64,000 bases of DNA, from the NCBI GenBank assembly GCA_026874595.1, contig CM049306.1, forward strand, positions 54,030,019 through 54,094,018, written 5' to 3'. Source of the stretch: Sipunculus nudus. Taxonomy: Eukaryota > Annelida > Sipuncula > Golfingiida > Sipunculidae. Shown piece after piece: positions 12,711-23,860 of the stretch. Every line of letters starts with the position of its first letter. The stretch's first letter is position 1. The notes beneath the pieces were generated by a model that searched no databases, had not been told where the DNA came from, and saw only the letters and a list, made by a program, of their open reading frames with translations. The translations under genes and the position numbers were made by a program.

Positions 12711-12870
12711 GGCTTTCCCGGGATTGGCCAATAAGAAAATTGAGTAAATCTGGCCAATCAGCGAAAGCCTTTTATTCCCCATCCACAGGCTCAATCGGAG
12801 CCTGTGGGAGAGGCTATATAATATATGTGGTATCCGTCGAGTCGAGTTATTCTCATGTCACGCCACTATA
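12711..12870 (+). promoter_or_regulatory. Promoter-like leader and partial 5' LTR of gypsy element
   Basis: Two CCAAT-type boxes sit in inverted arms 12711-12730 and 12751-12769 (GGCTTTC...ATTGGCCA against TGGCCAAT...GAAAGCC). A perfect 10-bp hairpin follows (12783-12792 with 12798-12807), then a TATA-like TATATAATATAT at 12815. From 12826 to 12870 the sequence matches the end of the 3' LTR (17297-17341), finishing CCACTATA. The upstream half does not match the 3' LTR, so either the 5' LTR is truncated and fused to other DNA, or the 3' LTR lost its promoter core. The layout suggests a PolII U3 promoter. Function is inferred. Confidence 0.55.
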
Positions 12871-12871
12871 A

Positions 12872-12890
12872 ATGGCGACGAATCGGGTTA
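12872..12890 (+). other. Primer-binding-site region
   Basis: The sequence directly after the LTR end begins with TGGCGACGAATCGGGTTACC, the usual position and TGG start of a tRNA primer-binding site in LTR retrotransposons. The primer tRNA was not identified. Confidence 0.5.
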
Positions 12891-13090
12891 CCAGCTAAGT
12901 GTCAGTGTATCAAAAGCATGTGTAAGGCTCAAACGAACCTTCAGCTAACCCACGCTATACGGCATACGCCAGGAACTGTCGACCCGGCGCACAAGTAAGA
13001 AACGAAATTAGGACACACATTATCGCCCACCTTGGCCCGCGCACGTTGCACCTTTTAACAAGAAGAGATTTATCCAATCAGACGTTTGTA

Positions 13091-13540
13091 ATGGCTTCGT
13101 CTCTGCCCAACTTGTCTCCCATTTGCACGTTTGATGCGGAGGTCGGTGACGAACAGTCTGGTTTAGGCCAGAAATGGAATAAATGGATCGCTAGATTCGA
13201 AAACTATTTAGCTGCGCTAAACATAACAAACGAAAAGCAGAAACGTGCACTGCTACTGCACCATGTTGGCCAAAACACATTTGATAAATTTCAGACTTTC
13301 CCAAATAGTGGCACAGACTTTAAAAATGCCAACGAGAAGCTTTCAGCCCACTTTGAACCCAAAGTGAATTGGGAAGATTAGCGTGCTAAATTTCGCCGCA
13401 TGAGACAAAAGCCTGAAGAAACGATAGACGGTTATCAAGGTATGCAGGTCGACTGGTCCGGCAAAGCAAGATCAGCGTCAAAGCAGGCAAACCACAGCAA
13501 AGGACAAGACCCACTGGAGACCCCCACACAGGACTGTTCA
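13091..13540 (+). pseudogene. gag remnant of gypsy element
   Basis: The frame starting at 13091 encodes a capsid-like segment with WNKWIARFENYLAALNI, a pattern typical of invertebrate gypsy Gag (W..W...F..Y). It is stopped by TAG at 13379-13381, consistent with a C-to-T change. Homologous-looking residues (KFRRMRQKPEETIDGY) continue in the same frame after it. The nucleocapsid zinc knuckle is missing, because the sequence jumps within about 200 bp to the protease region. An upstream ATG at 13046 extends the frame, but the later ATG fits the family better. Confidence 0.7.
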
Positions 13541-13589
13541 TGAAGTTACATCACAGAGCACAATCAGTGATACATCAGATGAAGAATGC

Positions 13590-14162
13590 ATGTTTAGTAT
13601 TGACTGTGAGAACACTGTGAATAAACTTTCACACAAACCACCCAAGTTCACTGTTAACATATTGAATCATGATATTGTATTTGTTGCTGATAGTGCTGCA
13701 TCATGTAATATCATTGATGAAAGTTCATTTATGCATTCATTGAATGATGTTGTTGACATTGTACATGTTTCAGATAGTGAGTCTATCAATGCATATGGAG
13801 GAAACAAACTGAGGCCCTTTGGCAAGTTTTATGCACAAGCTGTGTCAGGTAACAAGTGTATTGCTGATGTATTTTATGTCATGCCAAGGAGTTATGGTTG
13901 TCAGTTGAGCTATTCTGCCAGTCAGAAACTTGGTTTACTTAGGGTTGCTGATCATGTTCTATGTTCACTCAGTGCTGACTCTGTTGCTGGGAAATTAGTT
14001 GCAAACAACCCACATCTGTTTGAGGGTATTGGTAGATTGAAAGGGTACACTGTTAAACTGCATATTGACAAGTCTGTTTTCCTTGTGGCTCAGCGCCACA
14101 GGCGAATACCATTCAAGCTTAGAGAAAAAGTAGAACAGGAGTGCGGCTGTGTGTTGATATGA
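13590..14162 (+). pseudogene. Aspartic protease and pre-RT linker of gypsy element
   Basis: The 190-codon frame carries the protease active-site region VADSAASCNII near residues 31-41, where retroelement proteases usually have D(S/T)GA. The third residue here is Ala, which may be inactivating. The C-terminal part (HRRIPFKLREKVEQE) matches the segment that normally precedes RT. The frame then breaks. The next frame starts well inside RT, so roughly 30 codons of the RT N-terminus appear deleted at about 14140. Confidence 0.75.
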
Positions 14163-15097
14163 GAGTTGCAAACACTGCCATTGTTAGGGAACGACACCCT
14201 GCCCCCACATTAGATGATATTCAGAACCGTCTCAATGGATCATCAGTATTAAGCAAGCTAGATCTAAAATCAGGTTATCATCAGTTACTTTTAGACCAGG
14301 ATTCAAGGTACATTACCACATTTTCTACCCACGTAGGACCCCGGCGGAACAAGAGACTGAATTTTGGAATATTCTCTGCAAGTGAAATGTTCCAAAACGC
14401 TATTGAACATGTAATTGACGAGATTTCTGGAGTCATGAATATCTCAGATGATATTATTGTATTTGGCTCTAGTCAAGAAGTCAACGACAGTGCCCTTAGA
14501 CAGGTCTTTGAACAGATTGATCACTACGGCCTAACTCTTAACAAAGATAAGTGTGAGTTTAACAAACAGAGAATAGAATATTTCGGCATGAACTTCTCAA
14601 AAGCCGGACTTGAACCTGATCCGATGAAATTTGAGGCTCTAAACAAGATGCCTACACCAAACACAAGAGCTGAAGTGCAAAGCCTTCTTGGAATGACGAA
14701 CTACTTTTCTCGTTTCATTCCACAGTACTCCACTATTACTGCCCCACTGAGAAAATTGACACAAGCGAAAACCGAGTTCCACTGGGACGAGTCCCAGGAA
14801 GACGCATTTGCTACACTTAAACAAATCCTGGGCAGCGAACCTGTCTTGGCCTACTTTGATGCAAATCTTGAAACTGAACTAATCGTAGACGCCTCTCCAG
14901 TTGGTCTTGGGGCTTTTCTAGTTCAGCAAGACAACAAAAACCAAACCAAGGTTGTCGCATACGGAAGTCGCTCGTTGACTCAGACAGAACAACGATACGC
15001 TCAAGTAGAACGCGAAGCTCTTGCTGTGATATGGGCAGTAGAACATTTCCACTTGTATGTGTTTGGCAACCGCGTCACTGTCATAACCGATCATTAG
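14141..15097 (+). pseudogene. Reverse transcriptase and RNase H core of gypsy element
   Basis: 318 codons. RLCVDMRVAN (residues 2-11) is RT motif 2. LDLKSGYHQL (40-49) carries the first catalytic Asp. ISDDIIVFG (101-109) is the YxDD-box equivalent. KCEFNKQRIEYFG and the LLGMTNYFSRFIP thumb follow. RNase H begins with IVDASPVGLGA (about 250) and EREALAVIWA, ending at VITDH. The final stop is TAG at 15095-15097, and the same frame continues with PLLSKYGKPN-like RNase H sequence, so this is a nonsense mutation. Catalytic residues are preserved although the gene is dead. Confidence 0.92.
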
Positions 15098-15576
15098 CCT
15101 CTTTTGAGCAAATACGGCAAACCAAATGCTAGATTGACAATGCGTCTCGAGAGATGGTCATTGCGATTACAACCATATAACATAACCATCAAATACAAGA
15201 AAGGTGCAAATAACCCGGCGGACTACCTTTCTAGACATCCTAGTGACTCCACATGGCCCATCAGCCATGAAGAATCCATCGCAGAGGATTACATGAATTT
15301 TATAGCTCAGCATGCCATCCCAAAGGCAATGACTCGCGAGGAGGTAATCCAAGCCACCAGACATGATGACACCCTCGAGCTTGCAAAAGAACTCGTACAG
15401 AAACAGCGTTGGTTCCTAGTAGAGAAAGGACTGTCTCAGAAACCAGGTGTTGATCTTAAGATCCTTAAATCATTGCAGTCAGTAAGCAAGGAACTTGATG
15501 TTACCGCGGACGGCATATTACTAAAAGGTAATCTCATTGTTCTTCCTACCAGCATGCATCAGAGAGCAGTTCGTGG
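15098..15576 (+). pseudogene. RNase H C-terminus and integrase linker, interrupted by MITE
   Basis: Read-through of the frame after the TAG at 15095. It contains RLTMRLERWSLRLQPYNI and KKGANNPADYLSRHP, the classic end of gypsy RNase H, then the linker towards integrase. The frame is cut at about 15571 by a 261-bp insertion and resumes in register at 15838. Confidence 0.85.
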
Positions 15577-15832
15577 GAAACCTACGTCAGCAACAAGGAG
15601 ACTGATAATAATAATAATGAAATTTATTAAACAAATTACAATGCCTTGTTTCTCATAGTACGACGTGTCAACATACAATCATCCATATCATGATTATATG
15701 ACCACTTATCATGAGAACATTTAAAAAACTCGCACTTAGAAGAACGATGACGTAGCACACATAATGTGCTACGTCACAGATAATTGAGTACAATTGGAAA
15801 AAAAATAAATAAAACTCTCCTTGTGCTGACTT
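15572..15832. mobile_element. 261-bp MITE nested in the integrase region
   Basis: The insertion is flanked by CAGTT at 15567-15571 and 15833-15837, a probable 5-bp target-site duplication. Ends are imperfectly inverted: ACGTCAGCAACAAGGAGA near the left end against the complement of TCTCCTTGTGCTGACTT at the right. Inside lie a (AAT)n stretch and a perfect 12-bp hairpin with a 5-nt loop (15748-15759 with 15765-15776). Removing the insert leaves the integrase reading frame in register, so it inserted after the gypsy element did. Confidence 0.75.
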
Positions 15833-15837
15833 CAGTT

Positions 15838-16630
15838 AAGCTAGCGCATGAAGGACATCAGGGAATAAACCGCACCAAGGCTCTCCTGTGTGAAAAAGTT
15901 TGGTTCCCAGGAACTGATGTTAAAGTAACAGAGGAAATAAGTGATTGTACAGCATGCCAGTCTAACTCTGTTTCACAATCCAGAGAACCTCTGAAAATGA
16001 CTGAACTTCCAGAGAGACCATGGACTCAGTTATGTGCAGACTTTTATGGTCCACTCCCTTCAGGACACAGAGGCTGAAATTGTTACCAATCTAGCTGCCA
16101 CAACTATCATTCCTTTATTTGATAAACTTTTCTCCTCCCGTGAAATACCAGAAATCCTGAAAACTGACAATGGACCACCATTCCAAAGCGAACTATTCAA
16201 ACAGTACGCAGAATATACAGGATTTCAGCATCGCCGCATAACCCCATACTGGCCTGAAGCTAACGGTACTGCAGAAAGATTCATGAGTTCCATAGGGAAA
16301 GTATGCAAGTGTGCACAAGTCGAAGAGACACCGTGGAAACAGGAGCTCTTTAAATTCTTACGCAGCTACAGAGCTACACCTCATGGGAGCACTGGACGTG
16401 CACCAGCCACTGTACTCAATGGTTACCCATTGAAAACTAAATTACCAGAAATATCCAAACAGATTGATGACACTGAGATGAGAACAAAAGACCGCAAATC
16501 AAAATCCATAATTAAACAAAACGCTGAACGAACACGAAACATCAAAGAGTCAAAAGTTAAGGTTGGAGACAAAGTTCTGTTAAAAAAACGTAACAACAAA
16601 AGGAAAAACAATCCCAAACTTCCATCCTGA
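15838..16630 (+). pseudogene. Integrase of gypsy element (frameshifted, internal deletion)
   Basis: The HHCC zinc-binding domain is visible (HEGHQG, then CTACQ). The catalytic core shows its first Asp in CADFYGPLPSG. A frameshift and the loss of a few dozen codons around 16070 follow, then TDNGPPF (second Asp) and NGTAERFMSS (Glu). The distal part carries the family-typical LRSYRATPHGSTGRAPA and a KVGDKVLLKK start of the C-terminal domain. The full DDE triad is present but split over two frames. Confidence 0.88.
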
Positions 16631-16640
16631 ACCATTTGAG

Positions 16641-16919
16641 GTGGTTTCCAGAAAAGGTTCTATGATCATCGCACAAAAAGGCAGTGAGGTCAAAGCACGA
16701 AACAGTAGCCACTTCAAGCGGATAAATGCCGAAACAAAACCCAGCGAGCATGAACAACGGGTAAATGGAGGAGTCGTGGATGAGGCCAAAGAAAACGACA
16801 CGGCATCGCTGGCCGATGCAAGTGTTCAGTCAGCTAAGGACCCATCCATTTCTGTCAGACCGAAACGTCATGTAAATCGTCCAAGTTATTTGAAGGACTA
16901 CTGTGTTAACTTAACATGA
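16641..16919 (+). pseudogene. Integrase C-terminal tail of gypsy element
   Basis: In a different frame from the preceding integrase segment (frameshift at about 16630). Begins inside the GPF/Y-type module (EVVSRKGSMIIAQ...), has a low-complexity acidic/polar linker, and ends with a basic stretch, RPKRHVNRPSYLKDY, like the usual Pol terminus of invertebrate gypsy elements. The natural stop is at 16917-16919. Confidence 0.7.
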
Positions 16920-17199
16920 TAGTGCTTGTATCATTCCGATTTAATATATGAATCAGACGTTTATATGTTTGCAGTCAGTTAAGCACACAACAGAAGGTAA
17001 TTGTAAAGTCTCCTATATGTCTCGGTTTGGCAAATCATATTTATGTGTATTCTCCACCTTGTAAACTTGAAAATAGTCTGTGACTTGTCAGGTCATGTAT
17101 ATGAGTGATGGTATGTGCTTGTTGTGAAAACTCTCTGTTTGATCTTGATTTATATCACTGTTAATACTAGGTTGAGGTCAATGTAATGACCCGGGGGAA
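16920..17199 (+). other. Gypsy 3' untranslated region with polypurine tract
   Basis: Non-coding stretch between the Pol stop and the 3' LTR. It ends with the purine-rich GACCCGGGGGAA at 17188-17199, the expected plus-strand primer site. No envelope-like gene is present. Confidence 0.65.
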
Positions 17200-17341
17200 T
17201 GTAGTGGAGTTACTACAGTCCGTACTTGAATTACGGTTTTCTGTTGTTTTCGTCTCTGATACTGAATTTGTGTTTTCTGGTATTGAGCAGGATAAATGTG
17301 GTATCCGTGGAGTCGAGTTATTCTCATGTCACGCCACTATA
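17200..17341 (+). repeat. 3' LTR of gypsy element (142 bp)
   Basis: Starts TGTAGTGGAG directly after the polypurine tract and ends CCACTATA. Its last 45 bp match 12826-12870 and its first 85 bp match 7243-7327. It lacks the TATA-like segment present in those copies, so it probably carries an internal deletion. Confidence 0.8.
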
Positions 17342-17566
17342 TGCATGGGCCAATGAGTGAATTAAAACAAGGGTTGCGGAGAGTCCCACATGAGATACCT
17401 CCAACACGGTTTGCATTCGTGAGAGTGCATATTTCTTGTTTAGAACTGTTTTCATGTGATTAAAAAATCTTAAAGGTCAAACGTCAACCTTGCACCGGAA
17501 GTGTCAGGCGAGCGTGGTTATTCTTAGTTAGAACGCATATTCTAGTTGCAAGGCATATATTTTGTA

Positions 17567-18153
17567 ACTGATTTCACAGGTTTAATGTTGTTCAGAATGT
17601 GTACATTATAAACTAGATTGTATGTATATATAAACGGCTAAGGCTTGGAAATAACAAAAAAAATGAAGTCATGGTGACGTATGTTTAACAAAACAAATAC
17701 AACAAGGTGATAATTAATAGCCAAGGCTGTGTGATTGATAATTTCTCTGTGGTCTATTTCTTGTTGCTAGGCCCCTGGTATGGACAAGGCTATGTTGCGA
17801 TTGTTAAAACGTCCCTGAAGGAAGCACTAAGGAAATTAAAAATAATCGCTGATTTGTGTTAGAACTTCAATGACGTAGTTCGCATCCGGCAACCCCCGCA
17901 TCACAGAAAGTATGTATCTCCGGAAGCCCCTATTGCAGGTTCAAAAACTTAAGTAAAAGATTAGAAGGCAGCTCCGAGCCCAATCAAATAACACAGGCAG
18001 ATTTAAAATCAGTCAAGAAATAAAAGAGTAAACGAGTGTAACCCTGAAAAATTTTGCATAAATTTGCGTAACTTAAGCATTTCAAAATTGTGTAGATTAT
18101 ATTCTAACAGATAAAACAATCAAGATCAGTCAAGAGCTAACCATATATATATA
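17567..18153. repeat. 589-bp tandem duplication, unit 1
   Basis: Nearly identical to unit 2 at 18156-18742, with only scattered single-base differences. Both units share GGTTTAATGTTGTTCAGAAT near the start and end in an (AT)n run. No coding capacity. The low divergence implies a recent duplication. Confidence 0.9.
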
Positions 18154-18155
18154 TG

Positions 18156-18733
18156 ACTGATTTCATAGGTTTAATGTTGTTCAGAATGTGTACATCATAA
18201 ACTAGATTGTATGTATATATAAACGGCTAAGGCTTGGAAATAACAAAAAAATTGAAGTCATGGTGACGTATGTTTAACAAAACAAATACAACAAGGTGAT
18301 AATTGATAGCCAAGGCTGTGTGATTGATAATTTCTCTGTGGTCTATTTCTTGTTGCTAGGCCCCTGGTATGGACAAGGCTATGTTGCGATTGTTAAAACG
18401 TCCCTGAAGGAAGCACTAAGGAAATTAAAAATAATCGCTGATTTGTGTTAGAACTTCAATGACGTAGTTCGCATCCGGCAACCCCCGCATCACAGAAAGT
18501 ATGTATCTCCGGAAGCCCCTATTGCAGGTTCAAAAACTTAAGTAAAAGATTAGAAGGCAGCTCCGAGCCCAATCAGATAACACAGGCAGATTCAAAATCA
18601 GTCAAGAAATAAAAGAGTAAACGAGTGTAACCCTGAACAATTTTGCATAAATTTGCGTAACTTAAGCATTTCAAAATTGTGTAGATTATATTCTAACAGA
18701 TAAAACAATCAAGATCAGTCAAGAAACTAACCA

Positions 18734-18742
<9 letters not shown>
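18156..18742. repeat. 589-bp tandem duplication, unit 2
   Basis: Second unit, in direct orientation, followed by longer (AT)n tracts (about 18735-18812 and 18985-19040). The AT run at the junction between units may have promoted the duplication by slippage or unequal exchange. Confidence 0.9.
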
Positions 18743-18773
<31 letters not shown>

Positions 18774-19094
18774 AATATATATTTATATTTATATATATAT
18801 ATATTAAATGACTTAAATTTGCATAAATTTATATATATATTAATATATGTGTCATGAAATTACCGAAATTTATATCCAGCCGTTAAAATTTATACATAAT
18901 ACGATATTTCTACATTAATAATATTATGCCATCCCTTTTCCATAATTTTGATTATAATATGAAAGCAAGGTTATAGTTTTATATAATATATAAATATATT
19001 TATATATATATTATATATTTATATATATATATATATATATGGGGCTAAAGTTCGTATCACCTACGTTTACTGTAGAAATTGAGTATGCGGAGTC

Positions 19095-20172
19095 CAATTA
19101 ACTGGGAACTGGGCGCTTTGGGATAAGTGTGTAGCATTTTGAACGAAGAAAAATGATAAAAGAAAATAGAGTAATCTTTTTATTTTTTATTAAAAAAAAG
19201 GAAAAAGCTTGACAGTCAGTTATCTTATATTTCATAATAGGAGGAAATTACAAGCTGTCTCTGATTTAATATTTAATGTATCTATCTGATTTAAGAAAAA
19301 TTCAGTCAGTACATTTTATTGATCAAAGTAACGTGAGAGATTTCAAGGAAATGCAAGAAACTATCTTGTATGTATAAAAAGCCTCTATTGTAGCATATCC
19401 TGGGATTAAGTAATTTGAAGTAGATCAGAAAGACCGCCCAAGGAATTGCTACGTAACTGAGTTCTTAATAAACCTGAACATACGACCTGGCTCTATACGC
19501 AAATAATTGTGGTCATCATATAAACTTAAAAAATATATGCAAATAATAAATAAAAAAATATGGCAAATGATTTGTTCCTGAGAGCTGTCCGAAACTGAGA
19601 TTTTCAGGTTTCTGTGAAGATATTTTTATGTTTACCTACCCTCTAGCCTATACTAAATCAGTTTGTTCTCATAATTGAACTTTCTGGATATTTCAATTAA
19701 TTTACTGGACTAGCTATATATAACATAAAAGAAAACCTACAGAGAATCAGCAGGATCGAATCTAAATCCACAAGAAATGGTCGTGGTGTCATGGTAACAT
19801 AGTGTCTAAGTAAAAATGGTTTGCCTTATTTCCTTAGTGCTGTCTGATAAATTTCACATCCTGATAAACTGTTTTTGATTAGCGAGATTTTCAGAATATT
19901 TAAAAAGCGATCAGCCATATTATCGACCATTGAAAAAGTCAAAGTTTAAGTATACAAGCACTGTGACAGAACTTATATACAAGACCTACATAGCAGTTAA
20001 TTGGCATTGTTGGATATTTAAATGGAAGGCGGGCCACAGGAACGGATGGTGTGGGTGTTACTAGATTTGTGGTCAGACTTTCCTCTGGGCATGTTCTCAT
20101 ACTAATTTTTATCATCGTCGGATGCTTTTAGGATATAACGATGTACAAATAAGTGTTAATTAAACATTAATG
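19095..20172. repeat. Dispersed 1.1-kb repeat, copy B
   Basis: Direct-orientation relative of 2585-3715, with many small indels. The shared AATGATTTGTTCCTGAGAGC and later words are in the same order. No coding capacity was found in either copy. Confidence 0.75.
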
Positions 20173-20644
20173 GAAAATCATTTATTTATATTAAACACAT
20201 GATTGGTCCAATCTAACCGATTATGTAGATATGAATGAAAGCATGCCATTGTGTTACAAGCAAAATAAATGTAAACAATTTTTTTCTAGAAATCTTTTAT
20301 GATTTTAAGTATAAAAACCTTTGGTAATGTCAAAAAAAAACCAAACAAACGGCTGTAAATTTCTCCTGATCCATATTATACTAGTATATGAATCATTAAA
20401 AAATGCCAAGAGCTGTAACATACAACATAATAAATGCATTGGTGCTATTTCTGGTAATTTCAAAATGATTAAAATCAATCTAGAAAACATGGTTGATTCT
20501 ATTATTATTTATCGTGCTTATACCAGTATCTTATCATTATCAATAGTTTACTCTGGATTGCTCTGATAAGGAAAAATCATTTTGCGAGAATCTCCCGAGA
20601 CCATTCCAACTCTCCTTTTCTAACTTGGTCCTGAAATGTACAGT

Positions 20645-20645
<1 letters not shown>
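20173..20645. other. AT-rich spacer
   Basis: No gene recognised. The small overlapping frames on both strands (20305-20566) are unsupported. Confidence 0.5.
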
Positions 20646-20707
<62 letters not shown>

Positions 20708-20711
20708 ATAT
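20646..20711. repeat. (AT)n microsatellite
   Basis: Uninterrupted AT dinucleotides with one TTTA break. The sequence after it (20745-20900) shares a TTTGCATAA..TTAA and TTTCAAAATT pattern with 18044-18120 and 48895-49040, an old dispersed repeat. Confidence 0.9.
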
Positions 20712-20935
20712 GAGGGTGTGTGTATGTGTACTCTTCATCAGCGGGTTTGCAAAAATGCATAAATGTGCATAATTAATGTATTTCAAAATTCTTGGTAGAA
20801 ATTTCAACGGCCACACCTTGCCCTATCAGATAATATAAACAAAATCAAAATCGTAGAGAAATAAAGGAGAAGACCCTTGGTCTAACAGACTGACGCCGCA
20901 TCACCATTGCTTAAGCTCATCGGGCCTGTAGACCG

Positions 20936-21002
20936 TATAACTGTATAAACAGTACAACTGTATAAACAGTATAACTGTATAAACAGTATAACTGTATAAA
21001 CC
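20936..21002. repeat. 17-bp tandem repeat
   Basis: About four copies of a GTATAACTGTATAAACA-type unit with one substitution (GTACAACTG). It accounts for the Tyr/Val/Leu-rich end of a minus-strand frame. Confidence 0.9.
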
Positions 21003-22254
21003 TAAAAAAGCAGATGACTATCTCAAACTTCTGTCTTAAACGATTTTTAATAGAATTATTTAATCGAACGGGGATTTGATTTCCAACAGATAAGCAGAAC
21101 ATGTACAACATTGTCATTGTAAGTAGCAACGTCTAACAGAAGGTAAAAATAATCAGTGGTATATGTAGAAGGGCAGCTGTTCCACCAGTTTCCTCAATAA
21201 CATACATTGCACATTAGATGGTATAAATTTTCAAACATTGGTGATGGAACACAAATTTACTGTTTAGAACATTGTCCAAATAGCCCTAATGTCCAATTGT
21301 TACATATTGAAACATCAAAGTTTTAGTCGTTATACACAACACTGCATGGAGGGAACAGTGTTGTAGTATTATTTTACCTAGCATGAACTGAACCAGTGCT
21401 TTTTGATCTCGGTGTCCCTGTTTGTGATACCCGGGTTAAGTGTGGACGCAAATGACAGCCGCAAGAAGTGGCGGATCATGAAATTTGAGAACAGAGGGGC
21501 GCTAATATACTGGGTTGATGGGTATTAAACGCACACACACACACACAACATATATATGTATTAATTATTAATGTATACGATATATATTTTCAGCCCATGA
21601 TAAATATAAAAAATTGTTTTTTTTTCACCTATATGAATCAAATATTTTTGTTAAGTTAATGACAGGTGCGCGGGGGAGGGTATGGAGGGTGTCCCCTTCG
21701 TGTTATGAACCAGCAGAGTGTAAAAACGGAAAGACTCCCTCCCTCAGTATAGAAACATTTGGCCGCTTTCTTAATCACAGGCATGTTGATTGATATCCCA
21801 AATTTATGAAACAGAGTGTAATAAACTGTGGATAAATTGATAATTTAATTGATAGGAACAAAAAAAGATACATAAAAAATGAAAATTAATTACGAATAAC
21901 TGGGAAAAAATAGGTTTATGAGATATGTAACAGCTCAACCGGAGGGGGGGGGGGGGAGGGACACTGAGCAGTTTTGAGAAACTTGAAGAAAGATATCTTT
22001 CAGGGATTACTAAGGGAGCGGGCAATCGACACGAATATACTCCGAGGACTGTTAGTTAGGGCGTGGCAGCATAAATCGATGTGGACTGTAAACAGGTATA
22101 CTCAGGAGCTGTGCTAGCAGTAGAATGATAGGAGCTGGACACGCAGTGTCTCTCACGTCCGAAGTGACAGTGATTGATGGTGAGATATAATATATCTGCG
22201 GAAAGAGACTGGTGGCAAAGAAACGTGTAGGCAACAGACATGGGGTGATTACTT
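21003..22254. other. Spacer with G-rich tract
   Basis: No gene recognised. Contains a short (CA)n run at about 21532-21546 and a G13 run at 21944-21956. Pro-rich minus-strand frames here come from the G run. Confidence 0.55.
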
Positions 22255-22485
22255 GATATATGTTATCGATTACGATAACGATTACTTTAAAAGTAAATGA
22301 TTACGATTACAATTAAGATTACTAAAATAATTTCATTTAATCGATTACGATAACGATTACTTTAAATTTAAATGATTACGATTACAATTACGATTACTAA
22401 CATAATTTCATATAATCGACTACGATTATGATTACTTAATGATTACTTTAAAAAGTAATCATGATTACAGCCATGATTACAAACC
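22255..22485. repeat. GATTACGATTAC-type tandem repeat
   Basis: About 2.5 copies of an ~86-bp unit made of ATCGATTACGATAACGATTAC-like words and their complements (AAAGTAATC, ATTACTTT), so strands can fold back on each other. Such GATTACGATTAC blocks are common near ends of hAT-type elements, but no transposase or TIR was seen here. Confidence 0.75.
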
Positions 22486-22888
22486 TTAATATTGCCTAAA
22501 TCCAACACAATAATTGCATACTATACCTTTATTCAAATGCATCAAAGTAAAGAAAACTTGTGCAAAGCATTGACAGAGTGGTTTAATATCATCAAGACAT
22601 GAAATAGATAAAAAAGTCTGAAGGAATTATTTACATCACTTCAGATGCTTGTTGCACTTTATTGTTGATTTGCTCATATATACATATGAGGGGTTGCTTA
22701 GCTGAGTGTTTTATGCTCTAGAGCTCTGAGTGGGCCAGGAAACGTCCTCGGGCTGCGGGGTCCGCAGCCTATCCCGAACTGCAGGCCCTCGAAGATTGAC
22801 TTTTTCATGATTTTGCAGGGCGGCGTTGGAAAGCTGCATGAGCTGCATCTGGTCTGTCACCAGATGGATATAGCTTTACGTATCCCTC

Positions 22889-23236
22889 AAGGCCTGAGCA
22901 TGTGTTCTGGTGCCAAAGACCAATAGCTGGTTAAGAGCACTGCTTTGGCAAATCAGTATGCTGCATAGAAGCCATGCTCTTTGATATATATATATATATC
23001 TGTGTACACCTTCTGGACTGATGCTGCACTCCCTCTGTAGTACCATACCCTAATCCCTTTCAGCTAATTAGCCACAAAGCCTGAGCATGAGGCGTTCTGG
23101 TGCCAAAGACCAATAGTACTGCTTGGGCAAACAGTATGCTGCATGGAAGCCATGCTCTTTGATATCTAACTCTGTTTACACCTAGACGCTGGATTTCCTC
23201 TGTAGTACCATAGCCTTATCCTTTTTAGTTAATTAG
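22889..23236. repeat. ~187-bp tandem duplication
   Basis: Two direct units (22889-23075 and 23076-23236) share GGTGCCAAAGACCAATAG, AGTATGCTGCAT.GAAGCC, ATGCTCTTTGATAT and CCTCTGTAGTACCATA in order. Unit 1 carries an extra (AT)n run. No coding potential. Confidence 0.85.
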
Positions 23237-23860
23237 CTGATCATTACTAAATAGGATTAATCTGATTGTGTGTTTGTGAAATACAAGATGTGAAAAAGAA
23301 TAAGGCTAATACTGCCCTCCAGCTAGGGCAGCTAGTTGCACTGGGCATACATAACAGAAATATTATATTCAGTATAGATGCATGTAAATGGAAGACTTAG
23401 GGCCGCACTCTTTTATTTTATCTATTAAAATGTAAAAACTGATCCTTTAAGGTATGATATGCTGTTCTATGGATTTAAGCTGCTGAACATATAATCGTTG
23501 ATGTGGTCAAAATGTTGTAAAAAGGTATCTGTTTATGGTTATGTATGGATAAATAATCATGACCAGGTTTAATCAAATAATTTTGCTGATATACTAATGA
23601 GGTGATTTGCTCAGGAGGCGACTGGCGGGTGAATAATACCTGGCTCACTTAACTGCATGCTCATTTTTGCAATACCAGTAACACAATTAAGTATAGCTAA
23701 GAGCTGTTGTAGTGAGCACTTCACCATGGCCTTTAATTAAGGTACGAAGACCATACTAAACATGACAGGTATTAAATTTAAAACGATTTTCTTTATTCCT
23801 CTCTTATATAATCTAAGAATGCTCGCACACACACAATCCCGCCTTCTTCCATCAGATACT
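23237..23860. other. AT-rich spacer
   Basis: No gene, structured repeat or RNA recognised. Confidence 0.5.

Larger units (their letters stand above)
12815..17341 (+). mobile_element. Degenerate Ty3/gypsy LTR retrotransposon
   Basis: Domains lie in canonical gypsy order: gag remnant, aspartic protease, RT, RNase H, integrase, then a basic tail. A GACCCGGGGGAA polypurine tract (17188-17199) and a 3' LTR follow. The LTR has inverted ends TGTAGTGG...CCACTATA. Frameshifts, nonsense codons, internal deletions and a nested MITE make it inactive. The domain style is closest to Mag-like gypsy elements of marine invertebrates, but the clade is only a guess without a tree. No envelope-like gene was seen. 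Confidence 0.9.

Noticed and set aside
16920-17199. Envelope-like third gene in the gypsy element
   Set aside because: Only ~280 bp of non-coding DNA lies between Pol and the LTR.
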